Positions 9,055 to 17,161 of a stretch of 45,547 bases of DNA are shown piece after piece. Every line of letters begins with the position of its first letter. Within the stretch, counting starts at the first letter, position 1. Below the pieces are notes generated by a model. It had not been told where the DNA came from, made no database searches, and worked only from the letters and a program-made list of their open reading frames with translations. Location: NCBI GenBank assembly GCA_031363055.1, contig JANLTP010000109.1:1-45547 (forward strand). The letters are read 5' to 3'. This stretch comes from JANLTP01 sp031363055 (GTDB taxonomy: Bacteria > Pseudomonadota > Gammaproteobacteria > Burkholderiales > Burkholderiaceae_E). Position numbers and translations under genes: made by a program.

Positions 9055-10884
9055 ATGGTTACGATAGGTACTGTGCTGGAATGGCTCTCGAACGCGTCGG
9101 TCATTCAGGTCGGGGTGCTGGCGCTGGTCTCTTGCGTGCTGTTGGCTATTGGCGCCTTCTGGTTGCTGCTGCGCCGATTCGGCAAACGATTGATTCTCGA
9201 TATTCAGAGCCGCAAGTTTCTTGACGACGCGTCGCCGGCGAGCGCCCGTTCGCCGATCCTTTCGCAACTGCGGCAGGTGTTGCGCGACATCGAGCGTGAA
9301 CAAAGGCTGGAGACCGAGTACCGCGAGCACTGGACGCCGAAGGCGCTGCAACACGTGGTTCGCCAACACCTCGACTCACCGCAAATGATCGTGGTGTCTA
9401 ACCGCGAACCCTACATCCATTCGCGCGGTCCCGACGGCCGATTGATCGTACACGTTCCCGCCAGCGGCATGGTGACGGCGCTGGAACCGATCATTCGTGC
9501 CTGCTCAGGCGTCTGGATTGCGCACGGCAGCGGCTCGGCCGATCGCGAAGTGGTTGATCTGCACGATCGGGTCAGTGTGCCACCGTCCGATCCGGCCTAC
9601 ACCTTGCGTCGCGTCTGGCTTGATGAAGCCGAAGAAACCGGTTTTTATTACGGCTTCTCAAATGAAGGTCTTTGGCCCCTGTGTCACCTGGCTTATGTGC
9701 GGCCAGCCTTTCGCGACGAGGATTGGCGGCAATACGAAGAGGTCAACCGCAAATTCGCTGACGTTGTGCTGAAGGAGGCGCGTGGTCCGCAGCCGGTGGT
9801 GTTCGTGCAGGACTATCACTTCGCATTGCTGCCTGCCATGGTGCGCGAGCGTGTGCCAGGTGCGACGGTGGTCGCGTTCTGGCACATCCCGTGGCCGAAT
9901 GCCGAGACCTTCGGCATTTGCCCCTGGAAGGAGCAGGTGCTGCGTGGTATGTTGATGTCCGATATCCTCGGATTCCACACGCGTTATCACTGCCAGAACT
10001 TTTTGGCGACGGTCGATCGCTACGTTGAATGCCAGATCGATCACGAACACATGACGGTGACCATCCAGGGCCATGTCTGTCAAGTGGCGCCGTATCCGAT
10101 CTCGATTGAATGGCCGCCGCGCTGGCTCATGCAACTGCCAAAAGCTTCCGAATGTGCAGCCAATATTCGCCGACGTTTTGGCATTCGCGACAATGTGCGT
10201 CTCGGTGTCGGGGTAGAGCGCTGGGACTTCACCAAAGGGATTCTCGAGCGCGTTGGTGCCTTTGCACATCTGCTGGAAACCGAGCCGGGCTGGCGCGGCA
10301 AGGTGACGATCCTGCAAGTCGCCGCACCGTCGCGCGGCAAGTTACCGGCCTATCAGCAGTTGCAGCAAGAGACAGCGCAAGCCGTCAAGGATCTGAACGA
10401 TCGGTTTGGTACCGCACACTGGCAACCGGTCATTCTGATCGCGCAACATCAGGAGCCGCTGCAGGTATTCGAGTTGTATCGCGCGGCCGATTTCTGTCTC
10501 GTGAACTCGCTGCATGACGGCATGAATCTGGTCGCCAAGGAATTTGTGGCGGCGCGTGACGACGAAGACGGCGTGTTGATACTGTCAACCTTCGCCGGTG
10601 CCTCACGTGAACTGCTCGAAGCCTTGCTGGTCAATCCGTTTGATATTCGCGAAACGGCGCAAGCGATTTCGCAGGCGCTGACCATGGACATTGAAGAGCG
10701 GCGCGAGCGCATGCGTCTGATGCGTCGCACGGTCGAGGAGAACAACGTCTATCGCTGGGCCGGCAAGATGCTCATGGACGCAGCGCGCGTGCGGCAGCAT
10801 AAATCGTTGAAGGATCGTGGCCAGGGGCGGGCGCAGGCGCAGGGCAAGAGTCGTGCGATTGCGTCGGTGCCGCGGGCGGCCTGA
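9055..10884 (+). CDS. otsA: Trehalose-6-phosphate synthase (GT20) with N-terminal membrane anchor
   Basis: It makes trehalose-6-phosphate from UDP-glucose and glucose-6-phosphate. The GT20 core starts near residue 110. Residues matching the active site of E. coli OtsA: Arg117 (SNREPY), Asp253 (VQDYH), His277 (FWHIP), Arg389 and Lys394 (GVERWDFTKG), Asp488 and Glu496 (DGMNLVAKE). Residues 17-40 form a hydrophobic helix followed by RRFGKR, and about 60 further residues precede the core, so the enzyme is probably tethered to the inner membrane, unlike soluble E. coli OtsA. The tail after residue 585 is basic and low-complexity. otsB lies about 5 kb away on the opposite strand. ATG 9055 follows CAGGGGTGTTGCG. 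Confidence 0.93.
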   Translation: MVTIGTVLEWLSNASVIQVGVLALVSCVLLAIGAFWLLLRRFGKRLILDIQSRKFLDDASPASARSPILSQLRQVLRDIEREQRLETEYREHWTPKALQHVVRQHLDSPQMIVVSNREPYIHSRGPDGRLIVHVPASGMVTALEPIIRACSGVWIAHGSGSADREVVDLHDRVSVPPSDPAYTLRRVWLDEAEETGFYYGFSNEGLWPLCHLAYVRPAFRDEDWRQYEEVNRKFADVVLKEARGPQPVVFVQDYHFALLPAMVRERVPGATVVAFWHIPWPNAETFGICPWKEQVLRGMLMSDILGFHTRYHCQNFLATVDRYVECQIDHEHMTVTIQGHVCQVAPYPISIEWPPRWLMQLPKASECAANIRRRFGIRDNVRLGVGVERWDFTKGILERVGAFAHLLETEPGWRGKVTILQVAAPSRGKLPAYQQLQQETAQAVKDLNDRFGTAHWQPVILIAQHQEPLQVFELYRAADFCLVNSLHDGMNLVAKEFVAARDDEDGVLILSTFAGASRELLEALLVNPFDIRETAQAISQALTMDIEERRERMRLMRRTVEENNVYRWAGKMLMDAARVRQHKSLKDRGQGRAQAQGKSRAIASVPRAA

Positions 10885-10937
10885 TCGGCATCAGCAATCC
10901 ATAGTTGACTGTCAGGAAACAATTGTTCAACAGAGGC

Positions 10938-12119
10938 TTACCGAGCCGATTGAATCGACGCGACGAAATCAGATAAACCCATTGCCTTGACTCCGGGGCT
11001 CAGGGCTGTGGACTGAAACGATTTCCCGGAGTCTCGATGGACCAGAATTCCGCTCGGCGTCGTTGTTGTCGAACTCGACCACGCGCGCCTGAGTGACTGC
11101 ATTGGCTTGGCCATATCCGTGATCGGAGTGCGCGTAGCCTTGGCTTCGATGAGCGTCATGCCAAGCTTGCCGATGGGCGCCAGAAAGTCGACTTCCAAAC
11201 CTTGCTGATCCCTGAAGTAGTACAACTCGTTGCGCTTGCCGGCGTTAATTTGAGACTTGACGATTTCACTCGCCACAAAACCTTCGAAAATCGGCCCCAG
11301 AAACGGCGAACGCTGAAGCTGCAGGTCGGACTCGATGCCGAGCAAGTGGCAAACCAGACCCGAATCAATGAAATACAACTTCGGCGTCTTGACCAGGCGT
11401 TTGCCCAGATTTTCGAAGTAGGGCTGAACCAGGAGAATCAGGCCGGTCGCCTGCAAGATATCGATCCAGTTCGTGATCCCGGGCACGCTGATGCCCAGCG
11501 GCGCGGCGAGTTCGGTCTTGTTGAGCATATGACCATGCCGGGTAGCGAGCAGCGCCATGAAGCGTCTGAACTTTGCCAGATCTTGAACCTGGCTGATCGA
11601 ACGTACATCGCGTTCGACATAGGTCTGTACGTAAGAAGCGAACCAAAGGCTGCGTTGCCGTGGCCGCGCAAGCACCTCAGGGTAGCCGCCGTTCAATAAC
11701 CCGACGTTCGGCGACTCGGCTAAAGCAAGCGGTAATAGGTGCAATATCGCCGCCCGTCCCGCCATCGATTCGCCGACATTTCGCATCAAGGCGGATTCCT
11801 GAAAGCTGGTCAGGAGCCATCGACCCTTTCGGCTCGGCGCCCGATCGATACGGGTTCGCACATAGTTGAAAATTTCGGGCACGTTCTGGACTTCGTCGAG
11901 AATCACCGGTGTGTCGACGTCATCCAGAAATCCCTGCGGGTCGGCGCGAAAACGACCGACTACATCAGGATCTTCAAATAAGAAGTAACGCGCCTTCGGA
12001 AACAAGTGGCGCAGTAACCAAGTCTTGCCGCTGCGGCGGGGACCGGTCAGGACCACAGCCCCAAAACTACGGCTGGCGCTCAGGATCGGAAAAGAGAGAT
12101 GGCGAGGAACAGCTTGCAT
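10938..12119 (-). CDS. DUF4143-family AAA ATPase
   Basis: A 393-residue ATPase. Walker A is GPRRSGKT (26-33), Walker B is TPVILDEVQN (Asp75, Glu76). The usual TGSQ sensor is TSFQ here. The C-terminal DUF4143 part contains KLYFIDSGLVCHLLG and the nuclease-fold-like block FEGFVASEIVKSQ...ELYYFRDQQGLEVDFL. The family's biological role is unsettled. The start ATG lies at the edge of a perfect dyad and has no ribosome binding site, pointing to a leaderless mRNA. The segment MQSLRRAWSSSTTTTPSG near residue 343 is poorly family-like; a compensated frameshift is possible but not shown. Confidence 0.87.
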   Translation of the reverse strand: MQAVPRHLSFPILSASRSFGAVVLTGPRRSGKTWLLRHLFPKARYFLFEDPDVVGRFRADPQGFLDDVDTPVILDEVQNVPEIFNYVRTRIDRAPSRKGRWLLTSFQESALMRNVGESMAGRAAILHLLPLALAESPNVGLLNGGYPEVLARPRQRSLWFASYVQTYVERDVRSISQVQDLAKFRRFMALLATRHGHMLNKTELAAPLGISVPGITNWIDILQATGLILLVQPYFENLGKRLVKTPKLYFIDSGLVCHLLGIESDLQLQRSPFLGPIFEGFVASEIVKSQINAGKRNELYYFRDQQGLEVDFLAPIGKLGMTLIEAKATRTPITDMAKPMQSLRRAWSSSTTTTPSGILVHRDSGKSFQSTALSPGVKAMGLSDFVASIQSAR

Positions 12120-12155
12120 TTGAGTATTCTAAGGTGGTAGCTTAGAATACTCAAA
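12119..12155 (-). promoter_or_regulatory. Perfect 15-bp dyad overlapping a leaderless-type promoter
   Basis: The arms TTTGAGTATTCTAAG (12119-12133) and CTTAGAATACTCAAA (12141-12155) are exact reverse complements with a 7-base spacer, and fill the whole gap between the stop of the diguanylate cyclase and the ATG of the ATPase. Read on the minus strand, TTGAGT and TAGAAT are spaced 17 bases apart as -35 and -10 hexamers, and the ATG begins 6 bases after the -10, at the expected transcription start. It may be an autoregulatory operator, a terminator for the upstream gene, or both. Confidence 0.7.
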
Positions 12156-13385
12156 TCAGACAACCAGCGTCTGCGCAGCGCGGCCGTGATCGAACGGATC
12201 GGTAGGGCGGACCTCGGCGGCTCGCCATCGTCGAACCGTACACCGCCCGGCATGTTTGGCCGCGTACAACGCTTCGTCAGCACGCATGAGGTCGCCCTTG
12301 ACGCTCGATTCGTCGCCAGCAAACGCAGCGACTCCGAAGCTGGCGGTGACGCGTACTGGCTCGCTGTTACGATCGAAGCGAACCTGGTTCGCGAACCACG
12401 CGCACATGCCTTCGGCACGTTGGCTTGCCTGCGCAACCGAGCAGTCATACAAAACGATTGCAAACTCCTCGCCGCCGAGGCGCACGAGCAGGTCGCCCGG
12501 ACGCGTGAAGGTCTGCAACTGCAGGCAAAACCAGCGCAATACCCGATCGCCGGTGTCATGGCCCCAGGTGTCGTTGACGCGCTTGAAGTGATCGATGTCG
12601 ATCAGGATGATCGCGTGGCGTTGGGTTTGAGCGACGGCTGGCTGGGCCGCTGTCGCCTGCCGTCGATCGGCCAGACGCTGAGTGAATCCGCGGCGATTCA
12701 GGGCGCCGGTCAGCTCGTCGAGCAATGCCAGTGCAACGACTCTTTCGGCCAGTCGCATCTGCACCAGCAACATCAGACCGACGTTGGCCGAAACCCAGAG
12801 GATCAGCAAGGAGACATAGGTCATCGCCGGGTGCGCCATGGTGTGCTGCCCGTTGATCACCTCAGCGAACCGCATCGGTAGATGGGCCGCTGCACTCGCA
12901 GCGCCGAGCCCGAAGGTGCCTACCAGCCAGAAGCGGATTCGCACCAGATTCGGCTGGCGGATTTGCCAGGAAGCAATCGCACCGATGGCCGATGCCCAGG
13001 TTACGCACAGGGCGGCGATCATTGCGACGCCCTGGGGTCGATCGGATAAGGCACTGACCAGGAACAAGGTCGCGGTCGCAATGCCGACCTGGGTAAACAG
13101 TTGGCGATCACGTTGCGGCTGATCGCTCATCAATCGGATCGCCGATACAAAAGCCAAAGACGCGATGATCCACATCGTCCACATCAGCGCATAGCAGGTC
13201 GTGCTCATCGGCACTGGCTGGAACAAGCGAAAGCACAGGCAGGCGCCCATCGCTGCGTTGGCGATGATGATTCGACGCGTCAACGGCCGCGAACCGAATC
13301 CCGGGCCGAGCGCGACGCCGGCAATGGCGAATAGCGCACAAATGGAGGACGCCAGAACCAGTGCCGTATTGAGGTCGAAAGTCAT
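12156..13385 (-). CDS. Membrane-bound diguanylate cyclase (GGDEF)
   Basis: It makes cyclic di-GMP from two GTP. The first 210 residues form about six to seven transmembrane helices with no recognised ligand domain. The GGDEF domain (about 220-390) has the start DELTGALNRRGF, metal-binding IDIDHFK (Asp263 and neighbours), NDTWGHDTGDRVL and the active motif GGEEF (304-308). The inhibitory I-site RPGD (295-298) lies exactly five residues before GGEEF, so product inhibition is expected. The last 20 residues are not conserved. It sits 204 bases from the divergent vapBC pair. Confidence 0.92.
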   Translation of the reverse strand: MTFDLNTALVLASSICALFAIAGVALGPGFGSRPLTRRIIIANAAMGACLCFRLFQPVPMSTTCYALMWTMWIIASLAFVSAIRLMSDQPQRDRQLFTQVGIATATLFLVSALSDRPQGVAMIAALCVTWASAIGAIASWQIRQPNLVRIRFWLVGTFGLGAASAAAHLPMRFAEVINGQHTMAHPAMTYVSLLILWVSANVGLMLLVQMRLAERVVALALLDELTGALNRRGFTQRLADRRQATAAQPAVAQTQRHAIILIDIDHFKRVNDTWGHDTGDRVLRWFCLQLQTFTRPGDLLVRLGGEEFAIVLYDCSVAQASQRAEGMCAWFANQVRFDRNSEPVRVTASFGVAAFAGDESSVKGDLMRADEALYAAKHAGRCTVRRWRAAEVRPTDPFDHGRAAQTLVV

Positions 13386-13537
13386 CGCCTTTGATTGTGC
13401 AGTCCTCGACCGGCCAGCGCTAGGGATAGGGCGCGACAGCGCGGCTATGCGTCGGAAATTGCCTGCCGTTTAGCGTTTTATCGAGGCTTAACCCACCTGA
13501 TTGGCGCCGATGCACAATCGAAGCCAGCGTAAGACGC

Positions 13538-13578
13538 TTGTATCGATTACGGTCATGCTATATACTGTTGCCATATAC
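13538..13578 (+). promoter_or_regulatory. vapBC promoter with direct-repeat operator
   Basis: A -35-like TTGTAT (13538-13543) and -10 TATACT (13561-13566) are spaced 17 bases apart. Two direct repeats, TGCTATATAC (13556-13565) and TGCCATATAC (13569-13578), differ by one base, repeat every 13 bases and cover the -10 region. AAGGAG follows at 13579-13584. This is the expected site for autoregulation by the VapB/VapBC complex; binding is inferred. Confidence 0.6.
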
Positions 13579-13589
13579 AAGGAGCTGTC

Positions 13590-13823
13590 ATGGCGATCAC
13601 CAGCGTGTTTACCAATAATCGTTCGCAGGCCGTTAGATTACCGGCTGAACTTCGCCTTCCTGAGTCTGTGAAAAAGGTCAATGTACGCGCCCGGGGTCAC
13701 GACCGAATCATTTCGCCGGTGGATAACACATGGGATAGCTTTTTTATCGACGGTCCGCGTGCCAGCGAAGACTTCCTGGCTGAGCGCGCCTCGCAACAAC
13801 AAGCTGATCGCGATTCGTTGTAA
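13590..13823 (+). CDS. vapB: VapB-type antitoxin (AbrB/SpoVT fold)
   Basis: A 77-residue protein. The N-terminal swapped-hairpin DNA-binding domain shows SVFTNNRSQAVRLPAELRLP, the usual N-x-S-Q-A-V-R-L-P signature, followed by VNVRARG and IISP. The charged C-terminal tail (FLAERASQQQADRDSL) should wrap and inhibit VapC. The stop codon overlaps the toxin start as TAATG, the normal coupling that keeps antitoxin in excess. AAGGAG lies 5 bases before the ATG. Confidence 0.92.
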   Translation: MAITSVFTNNRSQAVRLPAELRLPESVKKVNVRARGHDRIISPVDNTWDSFFIDGPRASEDFLAERASQQQADRDSL

Positions 13824-14227
13824 TGTTGGCGTATCTTCTTGATACCAACATCGTCATCTACGTAATGAAAAAACGCCCAGTCGAAGTGCTGGGCGTATTC
13901 AATCAAAACACTTCAAGGATGGCGATCTCGACCATCACCTTGTCCGAGCTTTATCACGGTGCCGAGAAGAGTGCCAAGGTACACGAGAATCTTGCGGTGA
14001 TCGAAGAATTTTCGAGTCGACTGGAAGTCTTGCCCTACGGCCCCAAGGCCTCTCAACATTGTGGCTCAATTCGCGCTGCCTTGGAAAAGATGGGTCAAAT
14101 AATCGGTGTTAATGATTTACACATTGCAGCGCATGCAAGAAGCGAGGGGTTGGTTTTAGTCACCAACAATGTTGATGAGTTTCAAAGGGTGCCTTCGCTG
14201 CGCATCGAAAACTGGATCACGGCATAA
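13823..14227 (+). CDS. vapC: VapC-type PIN-domain ribonuclease toxin
   Basis: A 134-residue PIN-domain endoribonuclease. Acidic active-site positions: Asp7 (LLDTN), Glu42 (SELYHGAE) and Asp98 (GVNDLHIAAHA). The fourth region reads TNNVDEF (Asn116, Asp118), as in many active tRNA-cleaving VapC proteins. The length is standard. The ATG overlaps the vapB stop. Targets of this family include initiator tRNA and rRNA; the target here is not known. The gene appears intact. Confidence 0.92.
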   Translation: MLAYLLDTNIVIYVMKKRPVEVLGVFNQNTSRMAISTITLSELYHGAEKSAKVHENLAVIEEFSSRLEVLPYGPKASQHCGSIRAALEKMGQIIGVNDLHIAAHARSEGLVLVTNNVDEFQRVPSLRIENWITA

Positions 14228-14251
14228 AGCAATTCTCAAGGAAACGCCGGG

Positions 14252-14278
14252 CCGCTCCCAAGTTTCCAAGTTGAGCGG
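14252..14278. terminator. Weak hairpin between vapC and the GH15 gene
   Basis: Stem CCGCTC / GAGCGG (6 bp) with a 15-base loop in the short convergent gap. There is no T-tract, so termination is only a possibility. Confidence 0.3.
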
Positions 14279-14305
14279 TGATGGGGTCTCTCTTGACGGT
14301 GCCTC

Positions 14306-16114
14306 TTAGTACGCGTCTTCCCAAGTCTTCGACAACCGCAACGCACACTGGATCAAACCGACCATACTGTAGGTCTGCGGATAATTACCCCAGCGCTCGC
14401 CGCTGGCCGGCGCGACATCTTCGGCCATCAGACCCAGGGGGCTGCGCACCTTGAGCAATCGCTCGAAAATCTCGCGCGCCCGTTCGGTCTCGCCGAGCGC
14501 GGCCAGGGCCAGAATCCACCACTGCGTGCAGACGAGGAAGGCCGTCTCCGGAAAACCGAAGTCGTCGTGCTCGTCATAGCGCAGCAGAAAATCGCCACGC
14601 CGCAAGCGGGTCTCGATCGCACGCACGGTTGAGGCGAACCGTGGATCGGTAGCCGGCAGAAATTGCAGTTCGGCCAACAGCAACAGACTGGCATCGAGCC
14701 GGTCACCACCAAAGGTCGATGCGAACGCTTGCATCTTCTCATTCCAGGCCTGCGCGCAAATTTTCTCGTGAATGACGCGCGCATGCTCGGCCCAGTAGGT
14801 CTTTTTTTCGGTCAATCGAAGTTGATGGGCAATACGCGCCAGCCGATCGCAGGCCGCCCAGCACATGATGCTCGAGAACGTGTGGATACGTTGTGCCCCG
14901 CGCAGCTCCCACAAGCCGGCATCGGGATCGGCGTGATGACGAACCGCTCGCTCGCCGAGCTTTTCGAGTTCGGCGAACACCTGGCCGTCAGCGGCGTGTT
15001 CGAGACGTTGATCGAAGAATGCATGAGCCGCCGCCAGTACCGCTTCGCCATAGACATCGTGCTGGACTTGAAAATAGGCGGCATTGCCGATCCTCACCGG
15101 TCCCATGCTGCGATAGCCGGGTAATGCCGGCGCTTGGCGCTCATCAATCCGCGCTTCGCCGCCAATGCCGTAGACCGGTTGAATCGGCCCGTCACCGGCG
15201 CTGGCGACCACGTTCAAGATGAAGTTCAGGTAGCGCTGCATGGCGCCGGTCGAGCCCAGCCGGTTGAGCACGTTGACCACGAAATAAGCGTCGCGCAGCC
15301 AGCAGTAACGATAGTCCCAGTTGCGACCACTGTCGGCAGCTTCCGGAATCGAGGTGGTCACCGCCGCGATGATGGCGCCGGTATCATCGAAGGTGTTCAG
15401 CTTCAAGGTAATGGCAGCTCGAATCACCACGTCTTGCCATTCGAGCGGTACCGCCAGATTGCGCACCCAGCGCAGCCAGTAGCGCCGCGTTTCCTCGAAA
15501 AAATGCCGGCCGGTCTCGGCAGCCGATTGTCCCAGCGTCTCGTCGGGTCCAATGACCAGAGTGATCGTGTCGTGCAGGAACAGCGCGCGTTCATCGATCA
15601 ACGAAGACAGCGGCATGTCAGTGGTCAAGCGTAGCCCACTGTCGATACCGGAGTAGCTGATGTGATTGGCGCCGACCACTTTAGTGGCGGCCCGTTCGCC
15701 GTAATCACAGGCCAGGCGGATCCGGACAATGACGCGGGCGCGGCCTTTGATCGGTTTGATACTGCGAACCAGCATGGCTGGATTAAAGGTGCGGCCGTAC
15801 TGGTGGAAACGCGGCGCGAAATCGGTGATCGCGACCGAATTGCCGGCGTCATCGGTCAGGGTCGTCAGCAAGATCGCTGTGTTGGGCAAGTAGCGTTGCT
15901 CGCTCTTCACCTGGCCTTCGAGTTTCACGTCCATGAAGCCCAGCGCCGGCCGCGACTCGCCCGAGAGCAGGGCGCTGCAGATCGGGTCGCTGTCAAATCG
16001 CGGGTGACACCACCACACGATGCCGCCGTTCGCATCGAGCAGCGCGGCGGTACGTGAATTGCCGATCAGCCCGAGATCGAGCGAGCTCTGCGATGCCGGG
16101 GCGTGCGACGTCAT
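14306..16114 (-). CDS. Glycoside hydrolase family 15 protein (glucoamylase/trehalase-like)
   Basis: A 602-residue cytoplasmic GH15 enzyme. Seen: the N-terminal beta-sandwich start LDLGLIGNSRTAALLDANG, DFAPRF, then the (alpha/alpha)6 barrel with DSGRNWDYRYCWLRDAY (the family's hallmark substrate-binding block), and FLVCTQWW and PQTYSMVGLI near the end. Relatives hydrolyse alpha-1,4-glucans or trehalose. Its start overlaps the otsB stop by ATGA, so the two are co-translated; a role in trehalose or glycogen turnover is inferred from that link. There is no signal peptide. Substrate not proven. Confidence 0.9.
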   Translation of the reverse strand: MTSHAPASQSSLDLGLIGNSRTAALLDANGGIVWWCHPRFDSDPICSALLSGESRPALGFMDVKLEGQVKSEQRYLPNTAILLTTLTDDAGNSVAITDFAPRFHQYGRTFNPAMLVRSIKPIKGRARVIVRIRLACDYGERAATKVVGANHISYSGIDSGLRLTTDMPLSSLIDERALFLHDTITLVIGPDETLGQSAAETGRHFFEETRRYWLRWVRNLAVPLEWQDVVIRAAITLKLNTFDDTGAIIAAVTTSIPEAADSGRNWDYRYCWLRDAYFVVNVLNRLGSTGAMQRYLNFILNVVASAGDGPIQPVYGIGGEARIDERQAPALPGYRSMGPVRIGNAAYFQVQHDVYGEAVLAAAHAFFDQRLEHAADGQVFAELEKLGERAVRHHADPDAGLWELRGAQRIHTFSSIMCWAACDRLARIAHQLRLTEKKTYWAEHARVIHEKICAQAWNEKMQAFASTFGGDRLDASLLLLAELQFLPATDPRFASTVRAIETRLRRGDFLLRYDEHDDFGFPETAFLVCTQWWILALAALGETERAREIFERLLKVRSPLGLMAEDVAPASGERWGNYPQTYSMVGLIQCALRLSKTWEDAY

Positions 16115-16938
16115 CCGGCGCGTTGCGCCTGGCCGGCCTGCAAGAGGTCGAGAATGATTCGGGAGTCGTTACCGGCATGCAGCGCCTGCGCGATGCGCTC
16201 GAGCATCTTCAGGCTGCTGCTGGGCGACGCCAGATGCAGATCGCCGGCGCCGGCGATTCGCGGGCCAACGCTGACCGTCAGGCCGCCGTGACGGCGGACG
16301 GCGGCGAACATATCGAGGTCGGTGACGTCATCGCCAAAGGCAATCGGCAAGCTGCCATCGAAGGCGGGCAGTGCCATCAAGCGGTCGACGGCGGTCGCCT
16401 TGGTAATCCAGGACGGCTTGATTTCGAACACCTGGCGACCCGGTAGAACAATCCAGTCCGGCGCGTATTGGGTACAGAGCGCATTGAGCGATGAAGCCAA
16501 CCGGTCACTGCCCGGCAAATCGAGCTTGTGATGTACGGCAACCGCGCGGTCCTTGTTTTCAATGAAGGTCAGCGGATATTGGGCAGCGATTGCGAGCACC
16601 TGGTTGAATAGCTCGGGTGGCAATACGTCGGTCGGCAAGCGATTGATCAAGTCAACGCGTTGGCCATCGATTTGCCCCGACAGGCGCATTTCGAGACCGT
16701 GCAGTCCGACGGCCGTCGGCGCGAACGGCAAAAACAGACGATTCAGCGACGCAATCGAGCGGCCACTGACCAGTGCGAGACTCGCCCCTAACAGGGCGTA
16801 AAGTTCATCGAGCAGGGCAATAAGCGGCCGGGACACCAGAACACTGTCTGGGTGCGAGGCGAATTCCAGAAGCGTACCGTCAACATCCAACAGCAGAGAG
16901 ATGGGTCGAGGCTCGGAAATATGAGTATTATTTTGCAT
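16111..16938 (-). CDS. otsB: Trehalose-6-phosphate phosphatase
   Basis: It removes phosphate from trehalose-6-phosphate to give trehalose. HAD motifs: DVDGTL (18-23, nucleophile Asp18 and acid/base Asp20), LVSGRS (motif II), a lysine region at SWITKATAV and FGDDVTDLDMF (motif IV). GLHGLEMR is typical of OtsB. I chose ATG 16938; an upstream TTG at 16947 is also in frame, and neither has a strong ribosome binding site. It forms an overlapping pair with the GH15 gene. otsA lies upstream on the other strand, so the pathway is present but split. Confidence 0.92.
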   Translation of the reverse strand: MQNNTHISEPRPISLLLDVDGTLLEFASHPDSVLVSRPLIALLDELYALLGASLALVSGRSIASLNRLFLPFAPTAVGLHGLEMRLSGQIDGQRVDLINRLPTDVLPPELFNQVLAIAAQYPLTFIENKDRAVAVHHKLDLPGSDRLASSLNALCTQYAPDWIVLPGRQVFEIKPSWITKATAVDRLMALPAFDGSLPIAFGDDVTDLDMFAAVRRHGGLTVSVGPRIAGAGDLHLASPSSSLKMLERIAQALHAGNDSRIILDLLQAGQAQRAG

Positions 16939-17058
16939 AAAGCACAACCGTAATTGTAGGACGCGCCGACGTCATCCGGATTGATTTCCGCAATGAATTA
17001 GCCGGATTCAATACCGGTTGGTGGTTTGGCGACAACGGCGCAGGTCTGCGCGCGAGGT

Positions 17059-17109
17059 GGGCACTGACCAACGGCACTAATATCGCAATCTCCGGGCAGA
17101 TCAGTGCCC
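17059..17109. repeat. 9-bp inverted repeat in the leader of the cytochrome-b/2Fe-2S gene
   Basis: GGGCACTGA (17059-17067) and TCAGTGCCC (17101-17109) are exact reverse complements 33 bases apart, 52 bases before the ATG of the next gene. It could form a stem in the mRNA leader or be two half-sites. No promoter was identified around it. Confidence 0.4.
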
Positions 17110-17161
17110 TTCCGCCCGGGAACGGAGCCGCACCATCACCCCGATATCAGTAAGTTCAATC

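Noticed and set aside
11030..11110. Frameshift in the DUF4143 ATPase near residue 343
   Set aside because: The local sequence is odd, but the frame is correct on both sides, so a compensated double frameshift would be required; not supported.
12186..12881. 231-codon plus-strand frame opposite the diguanylate cyclase
   Set aside because: Shadow frame without domain; the minus strand encodes a complete GGDEF protein with I-site.
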